Positions 1 to 8,108 of a DNA stretch of 64,000 nt are shown piece after piece; position 1 is the first letter of the stretch, and every line of letters begins with the position of its first letter. The position numbers were made by a program, and so were the translations under genes. Under the pieces are notes generated by a model, which did not search any database, was not told the origin of the DNA, and was given only the letters and a program-made list of their open reading frames with translations. The DNA is from Sphingomonas montanisoli (lineage in GTDB: Bacteria > Pseudomonadota > Alphaproteobacteria > Sphingomonadales > Sphingomonadaceae): NCBI RefSeq assembly GCF_008274695.1, contig NZ_VTOU01000001.1, positions 186,001 through 250,000 on the forward strand. Reading direction: 5' to 3'.

Positions 1-2
1 CT

Positions 3-326
3 GCGATTGCGACGGTGCGACCCAATGCTGGCCTGGCCCAGGCCGCGGTCTCCGCGCTCAAATGCCAGATTCCGATTCCCGACAGCGCGAATGCGGGCAA
101 GTGGGTCAAGAATGACGGGACGCTCGTCAAATCGGGAACGGCCAACAGCTACGCCCCGCCTTCAAATCCGTTGAAGGGCGAGGATGTGAAAAACTCGCTC
201 AAATACGGCACGACCTATTCGGGCTACAGCTCGCAGCAAACCAACGCCTATAACAATTACATCAAGAAGCTGACCGTCGGTAAGCAGGGCTATACCTGTT
301 ATGCTTCGGTGATGACGCCGCGCTGA
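3..326 (+). CDS. C-terminal part of an unrecognised protein (cut by window start)
   Basis: The reading frame is already open at the first bases, so this is the tail of a longer gene. About 107 residues are visible. They are rich in Ser, Asn, Tyr and Gly, contain two cysteines, and include a Lys/Asn/Tyr-rich stretch before the end MTPR. I recognise no domain. The composition resembles secreted or surface proteins but no signal region is in view. It ends 11 bases before the PqqD-like gene, so it probably belongs to the same transcription unit as the HprK-like kinase cluster and could be a substrate or partner of that system; this is inference from position only. Confidence 0.6.
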   Translation, partial: AIATVRPNAGLAQAAVSALKCQIPIPDSANAGKWVKNDGTLVKSGTANSYAPPSNPLKGEDVKNSLKYGTTYSGYSSQQTNAYNNYIKKLTVGKQGYTCYASVMTPR

Positions 327-337
327 TCCAGGGGCTG

Positions 338-622
338 ATGGCCCAGAACTCCCGATATCATGCAGAATCGTACGTCGCCCACCCTGTGGTCACGACGGCG
401 GATATGCGGCTGCTGTTTCATCGAGCATCCGGCGAGACGCATCTGTTAGCCGATCCGCTGCCCGACATGCTGATCTTGCTGGGTGAGCAGCCCGACACGA
501 TCCAAGGCCTGACCACCCGGCTGTGCGCGCGGCTCGGCGTTGCTCAGGATGAAGAGGCTCATGCCGTCGTCGGCCATCGGCTCGACGAACTCGAAGCCGC
601 CGGTCTGGTCTGGCGCGACTGA
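338..622 (+). CDS. PqqD-family small protein of the HprK-related kinase A cluster
   Basis: A 94-residue protein with the PqqD-like pattern: an N-terminal segment that could bind a peptide, a central LLADPLPDMLILLG stretch, and a C-terminal helix pair ending in LDELEAAGLVWRD, which matches the usual PqqD end (leader-binding winged-helix proteins such as PqqD end in similar helix-turn segments). The start is supported by AGGGG eight bases upstream. The stop TGA overlaps the ATG of the kinase gene, so translation is probably coupled. PqqD proteins chaperone peptides for modification; here the partners are a kinase and a nucleotidyltransferase, an arrangement named the HPr-rel-A system in protein family databases. 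The substrate is unknown. Confidence 0.75.
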   Translation: MAQNSRYHAESYVAHPVVTTADMRLLFHRASGETHLLADPLPDMLILLGEQPDTIQGLTTRLCARLGVAQDEEAHAVVGHRLDELEAAGLVWRD

Positions 623-1488
623 TGTATCGCTTGGATCTGCGGGTGGGGCCGGTCGGCTATCGGGTCGGATCGGCGTGGCGAAGACCGATCGACGCGCTCC
701 GAAGATTATATGCCGGATATCCCGCGCCCGACGAAGGGCTCGCCACGCTCACCGCGCGCATCGAACCGGAAAAGCCCTGGCGCAGACATTTGCGGCCACA
801 GGTCGCGATCCGGGGGGATTTCGAACTGCCCGATGCGGTGCCCATGACGCTGGACCACGGGCTGCTCGCGATCGAGATGGCGATGAACCTGCAGATCGCG
901 CTGGGCGAGCGGCGGCACCTGCTGCTCCATGCCGGCGCCGTCGAGCGCAACGGCCGCGTCATCATCCTCACCGGCGAATCCGGATCGGGCAAGTCGACCT
1001 TGTCGGCGCTGCTGGGTGAGCATGGATGGCGGCTGTTGAGCGACGAGTTCGTGCTGATCGAACCGGGCACCGGTCTTGTCCGTGCCTTTCCCCGCGCGAT
1101 CAGTCTCAAGAATGCGGCGATCGCCGAGCTGGAGCGCGTGGTGGCCGATCGAGATCGCTTCGGTCCGCTGCTGCGCGCCACGCCCAAGGGCGATCTGCGC
1201 CACCTCCGCCCCGCCCCCGACGCCATTGCTCGAATGGACGAGCGTGCGATGCCGGCATTGGTCCTCTTCCCCACATTTGGCCATGCGTCGCAGGCCGAGG
1301 GTATGGGACAGGCGGAATTGTTCGCGTTGCTGACGCAAGGCTCTACCAACTATGCCGCGCTTGGCGAGCGTGGGTTCGAGACGATGGCGCGCCTGGCAAC
1401 CACCGTACCCGGCGTGCGCTTCGCTTATCCCGATAGCGCGGGCGGAATGGCGATCGTCGAGCAGTTCGCCGCGGAACTCGGGATATGA
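622..1488 (+). CDS. HprK-related kinase A
   Basis: A 288-residue protein with a P-loop GESGSGKST near residue 118, preceded by LLLHAGAVERNGRVIILT and followed by LLSDEFVLIEPGTGLVRAFPRAISLK. This is the C-terminal catalytic fold of HPr kinase/phosphorylase without its N-terminal domain. Known relatives form a conserved neighbourhood with a PqqD-like protein and a nucleotidyltransferase, as here. It may phosphorylate a peptide or protein; no HPr gene is visible in the window. Start and stop both overlap neighbouring genes by the ATGA arrangement, so the three genes form a tight operon. Confidence 0.8.
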   Translation: MYRLDLRVGPVGYRVGSAWRRPIDALRRLYAGYPAPDEGLATLTARIEPEKPWRRHLRPQVAIRGDFELPDAVPMTLDHGLLAIEMAMNLQIALGERRHLLLHAGAVERNGRVIILTGESGSGKSTLSALLGEHGWRLLSDEFVLIEPGTGLVRAFPRAISLKNAAIAELERVVADRDRFGPLLRATPKGDLRHLRPAPDAIARMDERAMPALVLFPTFGHASQAEGMGQAELFALLTQGSTNYAALGERGFETMARLATTVPGVRFAYPDSAGGMAIVEQFAAELGI

Positions 1489-2495
1489 GGGATGCCCTCC
1501 CCCTCGTCCGCGCGCTGACCGACCCCGCATCGGTCGACCACATCATGCCCGACGACTGGACCGCGCTCCTTTCGATCGCACGCGCCGAGCGGCTGATCGG
1601 GAGCCTCGCGGTACGGTTGAAGGAACGCGATCTGCCTGTTTCGGTGATGGAGGCGCTGGAGGCGGCGCGCGTTCAAGCGGCGTTCGATCATGTTCAGGCG
1701 CGGTGGGAGGTCGAGCTGACGCGCCGCCTGCTCGCCCCGCTCGGGATCCGGCCGATCCTGCTCAAAGGCAGTGCGTTCGTGGTAGCCGGACTCGCGGCCG
1801 GAGAAGGCCGCATGGTGGGCGATCTCGATATTCTGCTGCCGGCCGATCAGCTGAACAAAGCGGAAGCGGCGTTGCTCGTCGGCGGATATGAGTGGGCGAA
1901 GGACGATCCCTACACCCAGGCCTATTATCGCCGCTGGATGCACGAACTGCCGCCGCTGATCCATGCCGAGCGCGGCACGATGATCGATGTCCACCATACG
2001 ATCCTGCCGTTGACCGCGCGCCCGACACCCGATGCGCCGGCGCTCGTGGCCGATGCGGTGGACATCGCGCCGGGCCTCGCCACGCTCTCCCCTGCCGACA
2101 TGATCGTCCACGCCGCGTGCCACCTGATCGCCGATGGTGACATGGCGGGGGGCCTGCGCAACCTGTGGGACATCGACCGACTCGTGCGCGACTTTTCGCG
2201 GCAGGCGAATTTCTGGCCGATGCTCGCTGAGCGGTCAGGCGTACATCAGATGCGGGAGCCAGTGGCGCGCACGCTGCGCCTGACGCATCAGCTTTACGAG
2301 ACGCCAGTCGATCATGCAGTGGCCGGACACACGCGCGCCAGCGACGCGCTGTTCGTCCGTCGGCTGCTATCGCGCGATGGATGGGGCCGGCAGACGAACC
2401 GCGCGACCCGTCTCGCTTTCTATATCCGGTCGCACTGGATGCGGATGCCGCCGCTGATGCTGGCGCGGCACCTCTGGATCAAGGCGCGAAGCTAG
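1485..2495 (+). CDS. Nucleotidyltransferase-family protein (HPr-rel-A cluster)
   Basis: A 336-residue protein of the putative nucleotidyltransferase family (Pol-beta-like fold). The key motif is LLKGSAFVVAGL followed by GRMVGDLDILLP, which fits the K-G-x-A/hG-G...D-x-D pattern of minimal nucleotidyltransferases; a later IDVHH segment would supply the third acidic residue. The C-terminal half is helical, with AACHLIADGD. It is translationally coupled to the kinase (overlap of four bases) and its stop codon overlaps the stop of the convergent phosphatase gene in a shared CTAG. The acceptor of the nucleotide is unknown. Confidence 0.7.
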   Translation: MRDALPLVRALTDPASVDHIMPDDWTALLSIARAERLIGSLAVRLKERDLPVSVMEALEAARVQAAFDHVQARWEVELTRRLLAPLGIRPILLKGSAFVVAGLAAGEGRMVGDLDILLPADQLNKAEAALLVGGYEWAKDDPYTQAYYRRWMHELPPLIHAERGTMIDVHHTILPLTARPTPDAPALVADAVDIAPGLATLSPADMIVHAACHLIADGDMAGGLRNLWDIDRLVRDFSRQANFWPMLAERSGVHQMREPVARTLRLTHQLYETPVDHAVAGHTRASDALFVRRLLSRDGWGRQTNRATRLAFYIRSHWMRMPPLMLARHLWIKARS

Positions 2496-3160
2496 CCGCC
2501 CAGGCGCTCCAGCGTCGGAATAAGCGCGTCGTAATGATCGATCAGCGCGCTGGCACCGAGAAGCTCGGGTGCGCGATCCGAGAAGCCGAACGTCACCGCG
2601 ATCGTCGGTATTCCCGCATTCCGGCCGGTATCGGTGTCGGTGATCGAATCGCCGACATAGGCCGCCCGCCCACCGCCGCATCGCGCGATTGCTTCGAACA
2701 GCATCGCAGGTTCGGGCTTCTTGGTCGGCAGCGTGTCGCCCCCGACCAGAGCATCGAACCGCCGCTCCCAGCCCAGCGCATCGACCAAGGCGCGCGCCAA
2801 CCCTTCAGCCTTGTTGGTGCAGACCGCGAGTTTCACGCCGCGGGCTGCCAGCGCATCGAGCGCGGCTTCGAGACCCGCGAAGATCTGCGTCCCGTCGGCG
2901 ATATGCGCGACATAATGATCGATGAAGATCGGAAAACCACGCTCGACCAGTTCCTCGGTGGCCCCGCCGGTCGCGCCAAGTCCCTTTTCCAGCAGCGCGC
3001 GGGCGCCATGACCGATCATGCTGCGCACGCTTGCCGTCGGGACCGGTGGCCGGCCAAGCTCGCCCAGCGCGTGATTGAGCGCGCCCGTGAGGTCCGGGGC
3101 GGTATCGGCGAGCGTGCCGTCGAGATCGAAAGCGACGACGTCGAAGGGAAAATCGGCCAT
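2492..3160 (-). CDS. gph: Phosphoglycolate phosphatase (HAD superfamily)
   Basis: A 222-residue HAD hydrolase. Motif I is FDLDGTLADT (nucleophile and acid Asp residues), motif II is VCTNK, the conserved Lys is in TKKPEP, and motif III is YVGDSITD. A helical cap lies between motifs I and II, as in Gph, which removes phosphate from 2-phosphoglycolate formed during DNA repair or oxygenation. I chose the ATG at 3160 because AGGGG lies six bases upstream; an upstream in-frame ATG at 3190 has no ribosome site. It is divergent from glmU with only a short shared promoter region. Substrate assignment within the HAD family is by similarity only. Confidence 0.8.
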   Translation of the reverse strand: MADFPFDVVAFDLDGTLADTAPDLTGALNHALGELGRPPVPTASVRSMIGHGARALLEKGLGATGGATEELVERGFPIFIDHYVAHIADGTQIFAGLEAALDALAARGVKLAVCTNKAEGLARALVDALGWERRFDALVGGDTLPTKKPEPAMLFEAIARCGGGRAAYVGDSITDTDTGRNAGIPTIAVTFGFSDRAPELLGASALIDHYDALIPTLERLGG

Positions 3161-3204
3161 GTCCGCCCCTTGGCCGCGCCGCGACTGCATGGCAAGTGAC
3201 GCAC

Positions 3205-4563
3205 ATGCAGACTCGTCCCTTCGCCGCCCTCATCCTCGCCGCCGGAAAGGGCACGCGGATGAAGTCCGATCTCCACAAGGTGCTTCACCCGATTGCCGGT
3301 CAGCCGATGCTCGGCCACCTGCTCGCCAGTGTCGACGCGCTGGGTGCGGAGCGCAAGGTGGTGGTGACGGGTGCAGGCCGCGAACAGGTCGAGGCTTATG
3401 TCGCGCCGCGCGGTGTGGCGGTTGCGACGCAGGAGCCCCAGCTTGGCACCGCCCACGCCGTCCAGCAGGGCGAAACCGCTCTCGGGGGCTTCGATGGCGA
3501 CGTGCTGATCCTCTATGGCGATGTGCCGCTCGTCCGCCCCGAAACGATGCAGGCGATGCTAGACCGGCTAAACGCCCCCGATGCGCCGGTCGCCGTCGTG
3601 CTGGGCTTCCGCCCACACGATGCGCTCGCTTATGGCCGCATCCTTGCCGGCGCCGACGGCACGATCGTGAAGATGGTCGAGTATAAGGATGCCACGCCCG
3701 ACGAACGCGCTGTCGATCTGTGCAATTCGGGGCTGATGGCGGTGCGCGGCGCCGACCTGTGGCCGCTGCTCGCCAAGGTCGGCAACGACAATGCCGCGGG
3801 CGAATATTATCTCCCCGACATCGTGATGATCGCGAGGCAAGCGGGCCGCGCCTCGGCAGTGATCGAAGCCGAACCGTGGGAGGTCGCCGGCGTCAACAGC
3901 CGCGCCGAGCTCGCCGGCGTCGAAGCCGAATGGCAGGGCCGGCGCCGGCGCGCGGCAATGGCCGACGGCGCGACCTTGATCGCGCCCGAAACAGTGTGGT
4001 TCGCATTTGACACGAAGATCGGTCGCGATGTCGTTCTGGAACCGAATATCGTCTTCGGACCGAATGTGTCGATCGGCGATGGCGTCACGATCCACGCGTT
4101 CAGCCATATCGAAGGGGCGATCGTCGCGAAAGGCGCGGAAATCGGCCCTTACGCCCGCCTCCGTCCCGGCGCCGACATCGGTGAGAATGCCAAGGTTGGG
4201 AATTTCGTCGAGATCAAGAAGGCCAGGCTCGGGCCGGGCGCCAAGGCCAATCACCTCAGCTATATCGGCGATGCCGATGTGGGCGCGAAGGCGAATATCG
4301 GCGCAGGCACGATCACCTGCAACTATGACGGCTTCCTGAAATACAAGACCACGATCGGCGCGGGCGCCTTCATCGGATCGAACAGCGCGCTCGTGGCGCC
4401 GGTCACGATCGGCGACGGCGCGATCGTCGGTGCGGGATCGGTCGTGACCTGCAACGTCAATTCCGATGCGCTTGCGATAGCGCGCGGCAAGCAGGAGGCC
4501 CGCGCCGGCTGGGCTGCGACCTTCCGCGAGAAGATGGCGGCGAAAAAGGCGGAAAAGCGCTGA
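3205..4563 (+). CDS. glmU: Bifunctional UDP-GlcNAc pyrophosphorylase / glucosamine-1-P acetyltransferase
   Basis: About 452 residues. The N-terminal uridylyltransferase domain has LAAGKGTRMKSDLHKVLHP and LYGDVPL; the C-terminal half is a left-handed beta helix of hexapeptide repeats (for example VGNFVEIKKARLG and the GAGTITCNYDG segment typical of GlmU). It acetylates glucosamine-1-phosphate and then couples it to UTP, giving UDP-GlcNAc for peptidoglycan and LPS in the cytoplasm. A GTG at 3196 is in frame and could be the start instead; neither has a strong ribosome site. glmS and glmM lie within 8 kb, so all dedicated steps of the pathway are in this window. Confidence 0.95.
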   Translation: MQTRPFAALILAAGKGTRMKSDLHKVLHPIAGQPMLGHLLASVDALGAERKVVVTGAGREQVEAYVAPRGVAVATQEPQLGTAHAVQQGETALGGFDGDVLILYGDVPLVRPETMQAMLDRLNAPDAPVAVVLGFRPHDALAYGRILAGADGTIVKMVEYKDATPDERAVDLCNSGLMAVRGADLWPLLAKVGNDNAAGEYYLPDIVMIARQAGRASAVIEAEPWEVAGVNSRAELAGVEAEWQGRRRRAAMADGATLIAPETVWFAFDTKIGRDVVLEPNIVFGPNVSIGDGVTIHAFSHIEGAIVAKGAEIGPYARLRPGADIGENAKVGNFVEIKKARLGPGAKANHLSYIGDADVGAKANIGAGTITCNYDGFLKYKTTIGAGAFIGSNSALVAPVTIGDGAIVGAGSVVTCNVNSDALAIARGKQEARAGWAATFREKMAAKKAEKR

Positions 4564-4588
4564 GTTTCGACCAAGGTCTAGCGTCCGA

Positions 4589-4602
4589 CTGATTTGGATC
4601 AG
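4589..4602. promoter_or_regulatory. FNR/FixK-like box upstream of hemerythrin gene
   Basis: CTGAT-TTGG-ATCAG is an inverted repeat with four-base spacing, close to the TTGAT-N4-ATCAA site bound by Fnr/FixK/Dnr regulators. It lies 65 bases upstream of the hemerythrin start, a position compatible with activation. The outermost base pair departs from consensus, and a ten-base dyad can arise by chance. Confidence 0.35.
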
Positions 4603-4666
4603 TAAGCGCCAACCTGTCGGTAACGATGTTCGTCATAGCTCTGGCCTCCCCCACGGGAGCCGAGCA

Positions 4667-5101
4667 ATGCATGATTTCCATACGCTGATGATCGAACATG
4701 ACCGCCTGGACAAATTGGCGCTGGAACTGCTGGACGTCGTGGCCGGTGAACCGGATCCCATAAGCGCGCTCGCGATCCGCGCCGATCTGTCGGTGACGCT
4801 CGACGATCATCTGAGCAAGGAAGACGGCTTTCTCTACGATCGCCTGCTCGGCGATGCGGAACAGGATTGCTATCCCGCACGCGTCCGCGAGTTCCACAGC
4901 TGCTTCGCGGCGCTCGCGGCGGACTGGAAAGACTATCTCCATCTCTGGGATAACGAATGCGTGGCCGCCGACTGGGCCGGTTTCGTCGGCGAAACCGTCG
5001 AGATGTTGGAGCGACTGCGCGCGCGGATAAAGGCCGAGAACGACCTTCTTTATCCAATGGCGCTGCAGAAGAACCACATCCGGTTGCGCGCCGCCGCCTG
5101 A
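4667..5101 (+). CDS. Hemerythrin HHE domain protein
   Basis: A 144-residue single-domain protein. The expected iron ligands are visible as FHTLMIEHD at the N-terminus, DDHLSKEDGFLY around residues 46-57, an EFHSCF His near residue 75, and a late acidic residue in KAENDLLYP, consistent with the four-helix di-iron hemerythrin-like fold. Such proteins bind oxygen or NO, or sense iron and redox state. A GGGAG sequence precedes the ATG. It stands alone between glmU and a toxin-antitoxin pair, with an FNR-like dyad upstream that would fit oxygen- or NO-dependent expression. Confidence 0.8.
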   Translation: MHDFHTLMIEHDRLDKLALELLDVVAGEPDPISALAIRADLSVTLDDHLSKEDGFLYDRLLGDAEQDCYPARVREFHSCFAALAADWKDYLHLWDNECVAADWAGFVGETVEMLERLRARIKAENDLLYPMALQKNHIRLRAAA

Positions 5102-5113
5102 GCGCCATTGCAG

Positions 5114-5136
5114 GCGATATCACATGATGATATCGC
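5114..5136. promoter_or_regulatory. Perfect inverted repeat, likely operator of the toxin-antitoxin operon
   Basis: GCGATATC, a seven-base spacer, then GATATCGC: perfect eight-base arms ending six bases before the antitoxin start codon. Ribbon-helix-helix antitoxins usually bind such dyads to repress their own operon, so this is a natural candidate operator. Confidence 0.55.
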
Positions 5137-5142
5137 CTTGAT

Positions 5143-5382
5143 ATGCGGACGCTGGTTGATCTTCCCGAGGACGATATTCGCTGGCTCGATCACAAGGCGG
5201 CTGAAACCGGTCAGTCCCGCGCTGCGATAGTGCGCGAAGCCGTGTCCGCATATCGCGCGGAATCGAGCAAGGACTGGATTGCGCGCGGCGCGGGTTATTG
5301 GAAGCATCGTACCGATATCGGCGACGCGATCGAATATCAGCGCGCGATGCGCACGGATCGCAATGATGGCTCTGGTAAGTGA
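5143..5382 (+). CDS. Ribbon-helix-helix antitoxin (VapB/CopG type)
   Basis: A 79-residue protein beginning MRTLVDLPEDDIRWLDHKAAETG, followed by SRAAIVREAVSAY, the beta strand plus two helices of CopG-type ribbon-helix-helix DNA-binding domains. The polar C-terminal tail (with a WKHRTDIGDAIEYQ segment) is the part that would wrap and block the toxin. It overlaps the toxin gene by four bases. The dyad just upstream fits autoregulation. Confidence 0.75.
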   Translation: MRTLVDLPEDDIRWLDHKAAETGQSRAAIVREAVSAYRAESSKDWIARGAGYWKHRTDIGDAIEYQRAMRTDRNDGSGK

Positions 5383-5744
5383 GCGATCCTTTCTTCGATA
5401 CCAACATTCTGATCGACTGGCTTCTGGATCGCTCACCGGCGGTCGCGGAACTCGGCCGATATCCTCGACACAGGATCAGCCGTATCGTGTGGACCGAAGT
5501 GCTGGCCGGCGAGCCCGCCGCCACGCGCGATGAGGTACGCATCCTGCTGCAGCCGTTCGAAGTCGTCGAACTGGATCAGCGAACTGCGGTCGCGGCGGCG
5601 GACATCCGCCGTCGCACGCACATGAAACTGCTCGATGCCATGATCCTCGCGACGTCGCAGGTTCACGGCGCCATCCTCGTCACGCGCAATACGAAGGATT
5701 TCCCGGCCAGCATGCCGGGCATCCGCATCCCCTACACACTCTGA
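5379..5744 (+). CDS. PIN-domain toxin (VapC family RNase)
   Basis: A 121-residue PIN domain. Acidic active-site residues are visible in FFDTNILIDW (residues 5-14), the Glu of WTEVLAG, the Asp of MKLLDAMI, and the last one in TRNTKDF. VapC toxins are Mg-dependent endoribonucleases that cut tRNA or rRNA. It starts with GTG overlapping the antitoxin stop, the usual coupling. The gene ends 13 bases before glmS, so the pair is wedged between a hemerythrin gene and an essential gene. Confidence 0.8.
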   Translation: MSDPFFDTNILIDWLLDRSPAVAELGRYPRHRISRIVWTEVLAGEPAATRDEVRILLQPFEVVELDQRTAVAAADIRRRTHMKLLDAMILATSQVHGAILVTRNTKDFPASMPGIRIPYTL

Positions 5745-5757
5745 GAGAGCAAAACCC

Positions 5758-7581
5758 ATGTGCGGAATCATCGGCATTCTCGGCAATCAGGACGTATCGG
5801 GCCGGCTGCTCGACGGGCTGCGGCGGCTCGAATATCGCGGCTATGATTCGGCGGGCATCTGCACGATCCACGATGACCAGCTCGATCGCCGGCGCGCGGA
5901 GGGCAAGCTCGACAATCTCGCGAGGAAGCTCGACGGCGAACCGCTGCCCGGCATCATCGGCATCGCCCACACTCGCTGGGCCACCCATGGCGCCCCGACG
6001 CAGGACAATGCCCATCCGCACGCCACCGGCGAAGTCGCTTTGGTCCACAATGGCATCATCGAGAATTTCAAGCCGCTGCGCGACGAACTGATCGCCAAGG
6101 GCCGCACCTTCACGAGCCAGACCGACACCGAAGTCGTCGCCCATCTGATCTCAGCCGATGTCGAGGCGGGGATGGAGCCGGTCGAGGCTGTCCGCACCAA
6201 TTTGAAGCGCCTCCACGGCGCCTTCGCGCTCGCCATCCTGTTCCGCCAGCATCCCGATCTGCTGATCGGCGCGCGCCTCGGCTCGCCGCTGGTCGTCGGC
6301 TATGGCGAGAATGAGACCTATCTCGGATCGGACGCGCTGGCGCTCGCTCCACTGACGCAGAAGATCGCCTATCTCGACGAAGGCGACTGGGTGGTCATCA
6401 CCCGCGCCGGCACGCAGATCTACGACAAGGACGATCAGCCGGTCGAACGCCCGATCGTCAATTCGGGCGTGTCTAGCCTCACGATCGACAAGGGCAATCA
6501 CCGCCACTTCATGCTCAAGGAGATTTACGAGCAGCCGATCGTGGTGGCGCAGACGCTCAAATCCTACGTCCGCCGGCTCGACGATCAGGTGTCGTTGCCG
6601 ACGCCCGACTTCGATCTGAGCGCCATCCGCCGCGTGACGATCGTCGCGTGCGGAACCAGCTATTACGCCGGAATGGTCGCCAAATATTGGTTCGAACAGT
6701 TCGCGCGCGTCCCCGTCGACATCGATGTCGCATCGGAATTTCGATATCGGCAGCCGGTGATGGAAGATGGCGGCCTGGCTCTCTTCATCAGCCAGTCGGG
6801 CGAAACCGCGGACACGCTCGCGGCTCTCCGGCACGCCCGTTCGGAGGGGCAGAAGATCGCGGTCGTGGTGAACGTGCCCACCTCGACCATGGCGCGCGAA
6901 GCCGATCTGCTGCTCCCCACCCATGCCGGCCCCGAAATCGGCGTCGCATCGACCAAGGCGTTCACCTGCCAGCTCGCGGTTCTCGCCGCACTCGCCGCCA
7001 ATCTCGCCCGCGCCAAGGGCCGTCTCGATCCGCGCGAGGAAAAGGAAGTCGTCCGGCACCTGTCCGAAGCGCCTGCCGCGATCAACGGCGCGCTGGCCTA
7101 TGACGAGGCGATCGAGGCGATGGCGCATCTGATCGCCCCGGCGCGCGACGTGCTCTATCTCGGCCGTGGCACCGACTATCCGCTCGCGCTTGAAGGCGCA
7201 CTGAAACTCAAGGAAATCAGCTATATCCATGCCGAAGGTTATGCGGCGGGTGAGATGAAACACGGTCCGATCGCACTGATCGACGAGAATGTGCCCGTGA
7301 TCGTCATCGCGCCTTCAGGCCCGCTCTTCGACAAGACCGTGTCGAACATGCAGGAAGTTCAGGCGCGCGGTGGCAAGGTCGTTCTGATCTCGGACTATGA
7401 CGGAATCCAGGCTGCCGGGGACGGCTGCATGGCGACGATCACCATGCCCAAAGTCCACCCGCTGATCGCGCCGATCGTCTATGCGATCCCGGTGCAATTA
7501 CTTGCCTATCACGTGGCCGTTCTGAAGGGCACCGACGTCGATCAACCGCGGAATTTGGCGAAATCCGTCACGGTGGAATAG
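5758..7581 (+). CDS. glmS: Glutamine--fructose-6-phosphate aminotransferase (isomerizing)
   Basis: A 607-residue protein of normal length. Cys2 after the initiator Met (MCGIIGILG) is the glutaminase nucleophile; RRLEYRGYDSAG and HTRWATHG follow. Two SIS sugar-isomerase domains make up the second half (ISQSGETADT, STKAFTCQ), and the C-terminus DVDQPRNLAKSVTVE is the standard GlmS ending. It makes glucosamine-6-phosphate, the first committed step to UDP-GlcNAc. No glmS ribozyme is seen in the short upstream gap, as expected outside Gram-positives. Confidence 0.96.
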   Translation: MCGIIGILGNQDVSGRLLDGLRRLEYRGYDSAGICTIHDDQLDRRRAEGKLDNLARKLDGEPLPGIIGIAHTRWATHGAPTQDNAHPHATGEVALVHNGIIENFKPLRDELIAKGRTFTSQTDTEVVAHLISADVEAGMEPVEAVRTNLKRLHGAFALAILFRQHPDLLIGARLGSPLVVGYGENETYLGSDALALAPLTQKIAYLDEGDWVVITRAGTQIYDKDDQPVERPIVNSGVSSLTIDKGNHRHFMLKEIYEQPIVVAQTLKSYVRRLDDQVSLPTPDFDLSAIRRVTIVACGTSYYAGMVAKYWFEQFARVPVDIDVASEFRYRQPVMEDGGLALFISQSGETADTLAALRHARSEGQKIAVVVNVPTSTMAREADLLLPTHAGPEIGVASTKAFTCQLAVLAALAANLARAKGRLDPREEKEVVRHLSEAPAAINGALAYDEAIEAMAHLIAPARDVLYLGRGTDYPLALEGALKLKEISYIHAEGYAAGEMKHGPIALIDENVPVIVIAPSGPLFDKTVSNMQEVQARGGKVVLISDYDGIQAAGDGCMATITMPKVHPLIAPIVYAIPVQLLAYHVAVLKGTDVDQPRNLAKSVTVE

Positions 7582-7615
7582 GTATATCCACATCGGATCA
7601 ATATAAGCGATTGAG

Positions 7616-7652
7616 ATATCACGCTTGGTCCATAACGGACCAAGCGTGATAT
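7616..7652. repeat. Long perfect palindrome between glmS and the JAB gene
   Basis: ATATCACGCTTGGTCC and its exact reverse complement (16-base arms at 7616-7631 and 7637-7652) flank a five-base loop ATAAC. It begins 34 bases after the glmS stop. Neither side has a T run, so it is not a standard intrinsic terminator; it could be a factor-dependent terminator, a 3' stabiliser or a protein-binding dyad. Confidence 0.6.
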
Positions 7653-7676
7653 TCTGACAGCTTAGCCAAGTTGCAC

Positions 7677-8108
7677 ATGTGCCATGTGCACGGTGTATCT
7701 TCACATCATCTGATATTGACTGGGGCCGATCGAAAACGATTGCAGTCACCCGAAGATATTCGCGACATTCTCGATAAAAGCTTCGCGCGCTCCGCCTTCG
7801 AAACCATTCATATATTCCATCTGGATTCCGATCGACATCTTCTCGGACGGTCCGTCATGGGCAGCGAGCACGAAGGCGAAGTCGAACTGCCGATCCGCCG
7901 CATCATCGGCGAGGCGCTCGAACTCGGATCGTCGATGATCGTCATCGCGCACAACCATCCGAGCGGAGACCCATCGCCGAGTAGGGCAGATCAGCTCGCG
8001 ACCAAGAAGCTTGCGGACATCGCCCGCGCACTCGACATCCGCCTGCTCGATCACATGATCCTGGCTGGTGACCACAGCTACAGCTTTGCCGAAAGCGGGC
8101 TGCTTTAG
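7677..8108 (+). CDS. JAB/RadC-like domain protein
   Basis: About 143 residues. The JAMM signature is HNHPSGDPSPSRAD, preceded by a beta strand SSMIVIA and the segment SVMGSEHEGEVELPIRRIIGEALELG, as in the RadC (MPN/JAB) domain. It lacks the helix-hairpin-helix N-terminus of full RadC (normally about 220 residues), so it is a short form. JAMM proteins of this type have a zinc site; the biological role of bacterial RadC remains unclear. A TTG at 7671 is an alternative start; neither has a clear ribosome site. It is convergent with the next gene, the stop codons overlapping. Confidence 0.75.
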   Translation: MCHVHGVSSHHLILTGADRKRLQSPEDIRDILDKSFARSAFETIHIFHLDSDRHLLGRSVMGSEHEGEVELPIRRIIGEALELGSSMIVIAHNHPSGDPSPSRADQLATKKLADIARALDIRLLDHMILAGDHSYSFAESGLL

